This document shows, one piece after another, positions 8,892 to 17,403 of a stretch of 64,000 bases of DNA; the stretch's first letter is position 1, and each line of letters begins with the position of its first letter. The notes below the pieces were generated by a model that saw nothing but the letters and a program-made list of their open reading frames with translations, made no database searches and was not told the DNA's origin. The translations under genes and the position numbers were made by a program. Location: positions 2,418,001-2,482,000 of the forward strand of contig NZ_OZ034983.1 of assembly GCF_964030845.1 (NCBI RefSeq), given 5' to 3'. This stretch comes from Candidatus Fukatsuia endosymbiont of Tuberolachnus salignus. GTDB lineage: Bacteria > Pseudomonadota > Gammaproteobacteria > Enterobacterales > Enterobacteriaceae.

Positions 8892-11800
8892 ATGCCACAC
8901 ACATCCATGTCCCGATACGAAGCCACTAACACAGCCCCCACACTCGTCACGACTCCCGTATCCTCTACCCCCATTAGCGGCTCGGCAGCGACACAAAGCA
9001 ATTCACTGAGCGGCGCGCCAGGCCCAGCCAAACGCGATAACGTTGCTGGATGGCAGAGAAGGGATATTAGTGCTCTTTCTCGCGATGAACGCTCAAAATT
9101 TGATAGCATCCTCATTATACAATTGGAAGACAATGAACAAAGCCTAAGGGATGCCATCAATTTAGCCAGTAAACATCCTAAAAAGTCGGTGTTATTGCAG
9201 CTTGATGCAGAGGGGAACTCACGTTTAATACATGGTGATCTTATGCGGCTGACCGGTTATTCACGTTGGCATTTTGTCGGGCGTAGCCGTGGTGGTGAGG
9301 ATGATCATAACCCTACTTCGTTAGCAGGCTATGATTCCTCAGGATTGTTAAGTGTAAAAAAGCAAGTTTCTCAAATACTAGGGGGGGCTGAACCGAATGA
9401 GATTGTGTTGATAGGATCTGCTCTGGCCAGCGATGATGAGAACCCAGAATTTGTCGATTATAGAACGCAATTTGCCGACTTGCTAAATCAGACGAACACC
9501 GGAGAACCTCGCACAGAACCCGTTGGAGTGGTAGCGTACACAACGACAGTGGACGTTGACGAGCAAGGCCGTCGGTTAACATTGGACGATGATGACCAAT
9601 TCAAACCGGGTCTCATTGAAAATCGAGTGGTATCACGCGCTGCGCCCAAAGGGCTGACGTCAGTACAGTGGATGCAACTGATCCGGTGGATGCAAGAGAA
9701 ATACCGCAATCGGGTGCAAAATCAACCTGGCAACGAAGGGCGCTACATGTCATCTGCCAGTGCAGAAGCCTACCTCAAACTCTATAACTTCCCTCCAGAA
9801 ACCCGGTTGCGTGACTACGACATGCTGTTGGGGAATCCTGATTTTTTTATTTTTAACGGCCGCTTAATAGAACCGGGTCCAGTAGAAAGTCATGGTCACC
9901 ATTCCATCACTCAGATCGACGCACAGGCGTTAGCAAGAAGCAACAGAGAAAGTGCCAAACAAGAACAGCCCGTCAATAATGAAGATATTAAGAAAAAATG
10001 GTTAATTTTTCCTAAAAAAGAACAACAAGCCATCGCTGTGCTACAAAGCTTGCATCCTGATAAAAATAATATTGAGATTGATGTATTGTGGAAAAGCTTC
10101 AATATGTCAGGTGAATTACGGCAACAGCTAGTGGATCATTTAATCACAGAAAACACTGTTCCTGAGTGGGCTGAGGCACATAAAAGCGCGTCAATGGACA
10201 GTAATAACACGCATCGCTTTGATCATATTCGTAGCGTTGTTGATCCGATGATCGCTCGCTTTCTAAGGAGTGACGATCAGACCATGAGTATGGGCAGTGA
10301 AACGAGACAAGCCCATTATTATGCTCCTGCTTTTCTCAATGACTATTTACGTTCAAGAGGATATCAAATCAATGATCGCGGTTATCCTTTCAGAAGAGAT
10401 ATTAGCGGGGTATTCCGGGGTACCCATATTACACCCTATGAAATAGTAGCCGATGAAAGATTACTCCCATTTCATGGTTCCCATCCCGATCGCACCGTGA
10501 CTGAAATAGTCATGTGTGGCAGCGCCCTCTATCGGGTATCTCAAGAAAATTATACTTCTGGGAAGAGTGCCAACATTAGTCAGTACCACTATGATCGCCA
10601 GTCTGATCCTACTTATCGTGAATTCTCAGACTCAGATAGCGATGATGAAGATTACGATCATCCTATCGCTTCGAAAAGAATCCACAAAGAATACAGTCGC
10701 CCTTTACGTCGAGGTCAAACAAGTGGCTTTATCTATTGGATTGATACACGGGGTCTTGAAGTGGTATCAATGGTAGAGAGTTATATACTCGATCCTAAGG
10801 CCGTTGCAGACGGAGGGGGAGGGGACGCCGAATTGCATATTTCCGCTCCTTTTGATAAGGGTATCCCAGCCGATCGTATCTGGTTAATTGATACTGAAGG
10901 TAACCGGGCCCTCAATATTGCTGATCTTGGCGAGCATTTCCATAACGATCTTGTCGATTTAGAAGAAGAAACGTTACAAGGAGCGAGCAGAATACGCTAC
11001 GATAGATTATTTGGTCGAGCAGAAGCCAAAGGCTTGAGAATACTGGATATTAGCAGTATGACAAGCGCATTACCGACGCAAAATAACTATAATTATGATT
11101 ATCAATATTATAGTCCGGGCGCTCTTACCTCAGCAAAAGAGAGGACAGCACCACGACCCAAAAATATACCAGGTAGCTCCCTTGAATCCAGGGTTGTTGT
11201 CGATCCTGTTAGTAGGCCCGTGGACACTGTTGAACCCATGGAGTTTGGCAAGCGTGTTGGCCCAACGATGGACAGTGGTGAACCAATGGAGGTTGATGAA
11301 AGCGTTGACACACCAAGGGACAGCGGTGAACCGATGGAGGTTGATGAAAGCGCTAGCGTACCAGGAGACGACGTCGAACCGATGGATACTGATGAAAACG
11401 TTAGCTCACCCAGGAATAGTGTCGAACCGAGTCATCATGTTTACGAAATAGCCGTGGTACAGCAGGGAGATGCCGATGCCATCAGGGCAGTGGGCCAATG
11501 GCTCAGAAAAGATCCCATGCACCGATACCTTGTTGTCATGAATGGAGAACAGGCAGATATCTCTTCACCGAATGGCACTGCATTTCCAATGGAAGCGGCC
11601 GCGCAAGCCTGGCTTACATTAAATACTTCCCCCGCGAACGTACAAGTACTCTTTGTCGGTGAAAAAAAAGGGGAGGCATCCCCCAACGTACTGTGGAATG
11701 ATCAATCACTGCTTGACACCCGAGAAAGAATAAACCGTTTTATTAATAAAAATTTAACCGGCGTTAGTGCAACTCATCTCCAAATTAAATTGGGCCAAAT

Positions 11801-14800
11801 TATTATCACCGATCTTGATGAAGACGGCTATGCGCCAGAATACCGTATCGATGTAGGAACTGATTACGTCGCGCAACTGGCCCCCGCTGCTGAAGGCCGG
11901 ATGAATGTCACCGATCTTATTGCACAGCCTCGCATATCCATGCCGACGGGCCTACCCGGAGGAAATAGCGCCTATGCTGATCCCCTGTCTTCAATCCCGC
12001 TTCCTTCTCCCGTGGTGGATCGTACCGATCTCACTACCCGACTGCAGCGGGTTATCGCACTCATGGAGGCGCTGCACGCCAATACGTTAACCCTCGATAC
12101 GCTGGATGCCCAGCAACGTCTTGACCTGGCCGATTTTTTCCCTGATGCCGACGGCGCCTTTGATGAAAGGAAGATCTCTGCCTTCACCACTGACGCGCGC
12201 CATTTTTCCCGCTGGCATAACGATGTAAAACAGCTGTTGCAATTACCGGATACCCATGCTCAGCTCGCTCACTTGACGGGTGAACACGCGTTGGCGCGCA
12301 GTCAAGAATGGAACAGGCAGCAAATCAGTGCTATCACGGCATGGAAAGGCGTTGAGGCCGAACAGGGCGTCAACGTGCAGCTCGCGCCACAGGCGTTATT
12401 TATCGAGGACAATAGCCGGTACGCACAGGCGGCGGCCACTGCCACAGGACTTGCCTGGTTGGATGCACAAACACAAGGCGGGCAGGCCAGTGAGCATTAC
12501 CTGAAGGGCCTCAATACTTACGCCACGCTCAACGAGCTGCGCGCTCAGGATCCCCTTTCTGACAATGACGTCAAGCAAGTGCAACAATTCCGCCGGCTGT
12601 TCGAGGGGTTGCTCGCGACACCTGACGCGCATCCCTCGATTTTTGGCCGACAACCGTTGCCCGTGACGCACGCGGATATGACGCCCGGCCAGTATCTATT
12701 AAAAATCGATCAGCAAATCCTGGCGCTTTCTGTCAAAGAGAACGGCCACTTTACGCTTTATCACCCCAATGTAGGCGCGATGCACATCACGGGGGCGGAT
12801 GTCAGTCAAAACCGACGGGTACTTGAGACGACCTTGCGTCACCACATGGCGCCCTCCACGGCAGTCACCTTGTACAAAGTCGATCTGACCGCCGCCCGTG
12901 CGCAATTCTCGGGGCTAAGGCAACTGCAGACGCTACTCGGCGAGTATAAACCCGAAGCACAACGCCTGGCCGCTGCCCCTGATATTACCCTGAGCGCGGT
13001 CCCGATAGCCGTCGTGGTACTCCATAAAATGGGGGCCCGCATCGACGGTAAGCCCTTTTCAGTCGATCATCTCCAACGCCTCTCACCACAACAGGTGGCG
13101 GAGCAACTGCGTTTTGATGCCCAAAAATTGGCGCGTTATCTGCACCAGGCTGATTACAGTACCGTTGAAGCACAACAGGCCGTGCGTTTCCTCCGGCAGC
13201 AAATACCGGCGGAAGGCAGTATGGAAAATCGCCTCATCGACAGCGGCAATCCCGCCGCAAAAGCCAGTGTGCTGGCGCAGCTGGATGCGATCCGACAGCA
13301 GGTGACCTTCAGGCCACAGCCGACGGCGGGCAGCCAGGCGACCAAGCTGGTGTTAGACATTGCACCAACACTGGGCGACACGCTAAAAAGCGTGCCGATA
13401 GCCGGCAGGGCGCGTCTGCAGCGCTTTACCAGCCGCGCGGGCGGCACCATGCAAGGCTACGGCTACCTGCGTTCATTGAGCGATCTAACCAAATATAACC
13501 GGCGACTGCAAAATCAATCCTTACCCCCCGCACAAAGAGAACAGCTGACACGAGAAAGGGATATGGCCCTGTTTGCACTGAGTTCCAACATGGCGATTGA
13601 TCTCACCCAAGAGGGGCTCGGCATTTGGGGCAGTCGTCTGACCCAGATGGGCCTGCAGTCAGGCTTCAAACTGCAGTTGGCTCGCTTTGGCGGCCCGGCG
13701 CTCGGCGTCTTATCCAGCGGTTTTGACTTCTACCAGGCATTCCGTGCTTTCAGTCAGCTCGCCACCACCACCGATCCGACATTGCGCCAAGATTTGATCG
13801 TCGAAGGGTCTTTATCGCTCACCGGCGCGCTGGTAAGCATCGGCGTCCCCCTTGCTTTTGCACTTGGCGGCGGCGCCGCCGCGGTAGCCGGCCCGGTGGG
13901 ATTGGCCTTCGGGGCGGCGCTGCTCTTAGCTGGCGGCATTTATTCGGCAGTCCGTGAAGTGGACGAGATCAAAAAAATCGTCAAATTAGACGGGTGGGAA
14001 ACCTTTCAAGCCGGGGTATTGGCCTTTACCGGGCAAGATCAGACGCCGGAGGTGGAAAACCAGGTAACGGCCTACCAGCTAAAAGAGGAGGCAGAGGAAG
14101 CACTGACCGCCCGATTGGAACAGGCTGCTAAAACCGTATTACGGGCTAACATCAACATTGAGACCCTGTACCTCAGCCGAGGGGTCGTCAAGCTGAACCC
14201 CCTCCCTTATCGGCGGATCGTGGCGACAGACATCGCCAAGGGCGAGCACATCATACGTGACCGCATCCCCCCGACAGCAATACCGTCATCAGACGCCATG
14301 CAACAAGAGGCGGCCAGCTACGCCATGCGGTATAGCAGAGGAAACAGGGTATTGACCTTCCAACAAAGCGAAGGGAAAGCCGTCGTGAGACTGGAAGAAT
14401 ATTCACTAAACTACTACCTGCCTTACGCGGAGGGGGTCGACGAGGTCGTTGATCTGAATGATGAGGACGCGCGTCTGCCCGCGACCGTGCTAAAAAAACC
14501 CTTTATCGGCGCGGACCAGCCGGTAGGGTCCTTTGTTGCGACGGCCGATCACCCCTTGCCCACGGTGAGCTTGAATCCCTTACAAAATGATACGCGCGCA
14601 ATCAGTATCGATATTGACCATGATGGTCACCGTGAGCTCGCCTTTTATTCTATTGATGGGTTCTATTTCCTAAAATCTGATGGGAAAGGCGGTTATGGGA
14701 CTCAACAGCGTATCGATAGCATCGTGCCGCTGATCTGGCCGACAATAAGAACGACGGTCGGGGATATCAACGGGGATGGATGGGACGATATGGTGGCCGT

Positions 14801-14933
14801 CGGCGACAGTAGCGACCCGGTACAGATTTTTTTAGCCCATAAAAACGGGGCCTTTGCCCGTCGCGAGCAATCAAACGGCCTGCAGCGGTCATTTTTAAGT
14901 GACGCCCCCCCCGGTGTTACTGGACGTGGATAA
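8892..14933 (+). CDS. Giant modular toxin, N-terminal 2013 residues (ART-like, degenerate C80, TcdA/TcdB-type pore)
   Basis: Residues 70-235 have the C80 self-cleaving protease fold (LIIQLEDNEQ; LLQLDAEGNSRLIHGD), but the catalytic His is Arg131 (FVGRSR) and the catalytic Cys is Ser176 (LIGSALA). Residues ~505-680 resemble a pertussis/heat-labile-type ADP-ribosyltransferase: VFRGTHITPYEI, GFIYWIDTRG, then DAELHIS before KGIPADRIWLID, with D645 and E647 at the ExE position. A 16-residue acidic repeat (about 778-841) links to a second degenerate C80-like fold (849-1000). A papain/YopT-like region (~1170-1300) has lost its His (QQILAL) and Asp (YHPNVG). Residues ~1510-1700 are the TcdA/TcdB-type hydrophobic pore segment (FSQLATTTDPTLRQDL, then SLTGALVSIGVPLAFAL). 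FG-GAP calcium-binding repeats follow (DINGDGWDDM). The frame ends at a C8 tract; removing one C joins it to 14899-17292. It likely forms a secreted host-cell toxin. Enzymatic activity is inferred. Confidence 0.82.
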   Translation: MPHTSMSRYEATNTAPTLVTTPVSSTPISGSAATQSNSLSGAPGPAKRDNVAGWQRRDISALSRDERSKFDSILIIQLEDNEQSLRDAINLASKHPKKSVLLQLDAEGNSRLIHGDLMRLTGYSRWHFVGRSRGGEDDHNPTSLAGYDSSGLLSVKKQVSQILGGAEPNEIVLIGSALASDDENPEFVDYRTQFADLLNQTNTGEPRTEPVGVVAYTTTVDVDEQGRRLTLDDDDQFKPGLIENRVVSRAAPKGLTSVQWMQLIRWMQEKYRNRVQNQPGNEGRYMSSASAEAYLKLYNFPPETRLRDYDMLLGNPDFFIFNGRLIEPGPVESHGHHSITQIDAQALARSNRESAKQEQPVNNEDIKKKWLIFPKKEQQAIAVLQSLHPDKNNIEIDVLWKSFNMSGELRQQLVDHLITENTVPEWAEAHKSASMDSNNTHRFDHIRSVVDPMIARFLRSDDQTMSMGSETRQAHYYAPAFLNDYLRSRGYQINDRGYPFRRDISGVFRGTHITPYEIVADERLLPFHGSHPDRTVTEIVMCGSALYRVSQENYTSGKSANISQYHYDRQSDPTYREFSDSDSDDEDYDHPIASKRIHKEYSRPLRRGQTSGFIYWIDTRGLEVVSMVESYILDPKAVADGGGGDAELHISAPFDKGIPADRIWLIDTEGNRALNIADLGEHFHNDLVDLEEETLQGASRIRYDRLFGRAEAKGLRILDISSMTSALPTQNNYNYDYQYYSPGALTSAKERTAPRPKNIPGSSLESRVVVDPVSRPVDTVEPMEFGKRVGPTMDSGEPMEVDESVDTPRDSGEPMEVDESASVPGDDVEPMDTDENVSSPRNSVEPSHHVYEIAVVQQGDADAIRAVGQWLRKDPMHRYLVVMNGEQADISSPNGTAFPMEAAAQAWLTLNTSPANVQVLFVGEKKGEASPNVLWNDQSLLDTRERINRFINKNLTGVSATHLQIKLGQIIITDLDEDGYAPEYRIDVGTDYVAQLAPAAEGRMNVTDLIAQPRISMPTGLPGGNSAYADPLSSIPLPSPVVDRTDLTTRLQRVIALMEALHANTLTLDTLDAQQRLDLADFFPDADGAFDERKISAFTTDARHFSRWHNDVKQLLQLPDTHAQLAHLTGEHALARSQEWNRQQISAITAWKGVEAEQGVNVQLAPQALFIEDNSRYAQAAATATGLAWLDAQTQGGQASEHYLKGLNTYATLNELRAQDPLSDNDVKQVQQFRRLFEGLLATPDAHPSIFGRQPLPVTHADMTPGQYLLKIDQQILALSVKENGHFTLYHPNVGAMHITGADVSQNRRVLETTLRHHMAPSTAVTLYKVDLTAARAQFSGLRQLQTLLGEYKPEAQRLAAAPDITLSAVPIAVVVLHKMGARIDGKPFSVDHLQRLSPQQVAEQLRFDAQKLARYLHQADYSTVEAQQAVRFLRQQIPAEGSMENRLIDSGNPAAKASVLAQLDAIRQQVTFRPQPTAGSQATKLVLDIAPTLGDTLKSVPIAGRARLQRFTSRAGGTMQGYGYLRSLSDLTKYNRRLQNQSLPPAQREQLTRERDMALFALSSNMAIDLTQEGLGIWGSRLTQMGLQSGFKLQLARFGGPALGVLSSGFDFYQAFRAFSQLATTTDPTLRQDLIVEGSLSLTGALVSIGVPLAFALGGGAAAVAGPVGLAFGAALLLAGGIYSAVREVDEIKKIVKLDGWETFQAGVLAFTGQDQTPEVENQVTAYQLKEEAEEALTARLEQAAKTVLRANINIETLYLSRGVVKLNPLPYRRIVATDIAKGEHIIRDRIPPTAIPSSDAMQQEAASYAMRYSRGNRVLTFQQSEGKAVVRLEEYSLNYYLPYAEGVDEVVDLNDEDARLPATVLKKPFIGADQPVGSFVATADHPLPTVSLNPLQNDTRAISIDIDHDGHRELAFYSIDGFYFLKSDGKGGYGTQQRIDSIVPLIWPTIRTTVGDINGDGWDDMVAVGDSSDPVQIFLAHKNGAFARREQSNGLQRSFLSDAPPGVTGRG
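11223..11414 (+). repeat. 48-bp tandem repeat encoding acidic EPMEVDE linker
   Basis: Four consecutive in-frame 48-bp units (11223, 11271, 11319 and 11367) plus a partial fifth encode 16-residue copies around the core DSGEPMEVDES. Units 2 and 3 are nearly identical; units 1 and 4 have diverged. The repeat forms the flexible acidic linker between the N-terminal warhead part and the shared chassis of the toxin. Confidence 0.8.
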
Positions 14934-17292
14934 AGACGGCCGGGCGGATTTTGTGTCATTTACACGAGACGTTAGCCGCGACAGCAGCGGGCTAGGCCAT
15001 GTCAACATCAGTTATGGCAAACCCGTGAAGGCCGACGATGCGCTGGCCGCCGCCGCCGGTATTTTTGAACCCGCGCAGTCAATGGCGCTTTCCACGTTAT
15101 ACCCCGCGTCCGTCCCCGCGTCTGTGGCGGCCTATCTTCATCGTGTGGTCGGCGATATTGATGGCGATGGTGATGACGATATTGTTTCCATCACCAAAAC
15201 AGGGGACCTCTACACGCTCTTGAGCAGCGGCAATCGCCAGATGCCTTTTATCGCCAAAGCAGTACAACATCATGACGGGATAAAACAGCTGTTCACGCCA
15301 GAGAAATTCAATAATGCGCAAATACAGCTGCATGATATGAATGGCGACCACCGCGCCGATTTAGTGGTGATCCAAGACGATGGAAGCTACACCATTGCAG
15401 AGGGACAAGCCGATGGCACCTTTGGCCCGGCGAAGGCGGCAAGTCGCCAGAACCGCTTCGCGCCCCGTGGCGCCAGTCAAATCGTGAACATTATTGACGA
15501 AAACGGCGAAAAATTCTTAGTGTCCCTCCGTCCCACCGGCGAGGCAGTCCGAGCCCCTTTTCGCCGACCCTCGGAGGCCGACTCCATCAACAAGGTGAAT
15601 ATGGGCGAGGGTAATGACAGAGTCCTGGGCAAGCGGGACAGAAAAAATGACTTCGACATCGGCGGCGGCACCAAACAGTTTACTGGGGGCAGCCAGGCAG
15701 ACAGTTTTCGACTTTTGGGTCAAGCGGCGCCGACCACCCCGCACGTCCTGGATGGCGGGCAGGGTGCGGGGAGCGATCGTGACCAGGGAGATACGGTGAT
15801 CGCCTCGCGCCAACCAATGAATGGCAAGAGCACCCTGCTGGCGCTCGATATTGGCCTCGCCGCGTATTACCGTGAGGGGCAGCGCCAGGATGTGATTGAT
15901 CGGTTAGCCCGGATTGCGCAATTAACGGGGCAGGCGCGAGAAGAGGCGATAACGCAGCTAAACGCGTTGGCGCATGTTAAGACACTGGCTCGGTTAAGCC
16001 ACATTGAACATGCCTACGGACAGAGTGACGTGTCTGTCTTACTGACAGGAGACGCGGGTAACAATACCCTCGGTTTAGGGCGCGGGTATGCAGCCGGAGG
16101 AAAAGGAACAGACAGCTACCATATCCTTCGCAATCAGAGCGCAACACGCGCACAGATAACGTTAAAAGAGCAGGTGGAGCCGCAGGCACACAGCAACGTG
16201 CTCCTGGATTATGACGCAGAAGACATCGCCAGTATTCGGCTGGCCGGCGAAGAGGTGTGGCTGCAACTGCGGGGCGATAACGGGGCCCACACTGAGCTAA
16301 GGTTAGAAAACATGTACCGTCTGCACGCAGACGGTCAGCAAAAAAGCCTGCAACACGCCTATGTCCTCCATACCCGTGATGGCCTGCGCATCACCGGATG
16401 GCCACAAACGCTCAGACGCGCCGCCGACGGGCATTGGCCATCCCTGACCCCGTTAACCGCGCACTACATTCCCGAGCATGACCAAAGCCGACAAGCGTTT
16501 CTGCGTGCGGCCCGACCGGAGGACATCCAGGTTGAATTCATCACCCCCAGCCGTGAGGGTGAAAAACAAGTGAAAGTCACCATCAAGGGAAAACCGGTCA
16601 GCCGTCATGAAAATAATAGCCCGACCCGGGTGCCTCATTTTTTACAACTGGCGCAGGTAGGGACGAAATTTAGCACCCACCTGCAAGGAGACAAACGAAA
16701 TAACACCTTGTCAACCACGCCTCTGCCGGGAGACGAGGAAAATAATCGCTTATGGCACCAACATGGCAAAGATACACTCAAGGGTAAAGGGGGGGCAGAC
16801 AGGTATCATATCCAGGCTGGCGCCCGTAATGTCGAGATTGATAACCAAGATAATGGCAGCGAAAACGGCGGATACATCGCCCAAGATGTCGTGCTACTGC
16901 CGTGGTCGTTCGAAAACATGCGGATAGAAAAACAGGATAACAACGATGTGGTGCTGAGCCACGCGAGCGCCCCGAGTTCGTATCCGACTGTCCGTATCAA
17001 ACACTTTATGAAACATGCAGAGTACCGTCATCTTTGGTTACAAGATAAAAACGGCGTCTTTGATAAATTGGATGTCACGCCAAAAAACGAGGTCCTGTTC
17101 AACGGACTGCAAGAGGTGCAAAAAGAAAGACCGGCCCATCGAGATGACGCTCAGGTGTCCAGTGCATTACGTGAAGCCATGTCAGGCCTTCCATCTTCAG
17201 GCCGTGCTACACAGGCACAGACACCCGCGTCACTCACGCCGGTTAACCCCCATGTAGGCAGCCTCAGCACACCTTTCATAGCAGGAGCATAA
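14899..17292 (+). CDS. Giant modular toxin, C-terminal part (FG-GAP and RTX-like repeats)
   Basis: This frame continues the toxin immediately after the C8 tract: LLDVDKDGRADFVSF completes the FG-GAP repeat begun upstream. It has further calcium-loop repeats (GDIDGDGDDDIVS, HDMNGDHRADLVV). From residue ~230 it has degenerate RTX-like turns (NMGEGNDRVLG, LTGDAGNNTLGLG, GKDTLKGKGGADRY) alternating with ~200-residue beta modules. One of these contains the phrase HTRDGLRITGWPQTL, which is also found in the modules at 58.5-60.3 kb (TTRDGLQIDTNSWPKTL). The 797-residue frame has its own ATG at 14899 but no good ribosome-binding site, so it is more likely the severed C-terminus than a separate gene. 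Such regions normally mediate calcium-dependent folding or receptor binding. It is convergent with the TcdA/TcdB-like gene, 112 bp apart. Confidence 0.78.
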   Translation: MTPPPVLLDVDKDGRADFVSFTRDVSRDSSGLGHVNISYGKPVKADDALAAAAGIFEPAQSMALSTLYPASVPASVAAYLHRVVGDIDGDGDDDIVSITKTGDLYTLLSSGNRQMPFIAKAVQHHDGIKQLFTPEKFNNAQIQLHDMNGDHRADLVVIQDDGSYTIAEGQADGTFGPAKAASRQNRFAPRGASQIVNIIDENGEKFLVSLRPTGEAVRAPFRRPSEADSINKVNMGEGNDRVLGKRDRKNDFDIGGGTKQFTGGSQADSFRLLGQAAPTTPHVLDGGQGAGSDRDQGDTVIASRQPMNGKSTLLALDIGLAAYYREGQRQDVIDRLARIAQLTGQAREEAITQLNALAHVKTLARLSHIEHAYGQSDVSVLLTGDAGNNTLGLGRGYAAGGKGTDSYHILRNQSATRAQITLKEQVEPQAHSNVLLDYDAEDIASIRLAGEEVWLQLRGDNGAHTELRLENMYRLHADGQQKSLQHAYVLHTRDGLRITGWPQTLRRAADGHWPSLTPLTAHYIPEHDQSRQAFLRAARPEDIQVEFITPSREGEKQVKVTIKGKPVSRHENNSPTRVPHFLQLAQVGTKFSTHLQGDKRNNTLSTTPLPGDEENNRLWHQHGKDTLKGKGGADRYHIQAGARNVEIDNQDNGSENGGYIAQDVVLLPWSFENMRIEKQDNNDVVLSHASAPSSYPTVRIKHFMKHAEYRHLWLQDKNGVFDKLDVTPKNEVLFNGLQEVQKERPAHRDDAQVSSALREAMSGLPSSGRATQAQTPASLTPVNPHVGSLSTPFIAGA
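14905..14912 (+). repeat. C8 homopolymer at toxin frameshift
   Basis: Eight consecutive C lie exactly where the 2013-residue frame leaves the reading frame of the downstream 797-residue part. C7 would make one continuous frame of about 2800 codons across an FG-GAP repeat. Confidence 0.8.
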
Positions 17293-17331
17293 ACGAGAAA
17301 TTAAATAGACAATAATAATACCTTCACGTTG

Positions 17332-17353
17332 GCGCTCTCTGATCAGGGAGCGC
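17332..17353. terminator. Dyad between convergent toxin genes
   Basis: GCGCTCTCTGA and TCAGGGAGCGC form an 11-bp stem with one G-T pair, centred on TGATCA, between the two convergent toxin genes. It lacks a clear T tract on either side, so a bidirectional terminator is only likely by position. Confidence 0.4.
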
Positions 17354-17403
17354 TCAGATTCGGCAAATGTGCCCATGGCATTCAGATCTTCATACTCATT
17401 TCT

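Noticed and set aside
10516..11451. Plus-strand frames of 86 and 118 codons inside the giant toxin
   Set aside because: Shadow frames produced by the low-complexity acidic repeat; no start signals or domains.
14899..17292. RTX repeats taken as proof of type I secretion
   Set aside because: The glycine-rich turns are degenerate and sparse, and no HlyB/HlyD/TolC-type genes are in the window, so the export route is left open.
14899..17292. 797-residue frame as an independent gene
   Set aside because: It starts mid FG-GAP repeat with no ribosome-binding site and joins the upstream frame by one base.
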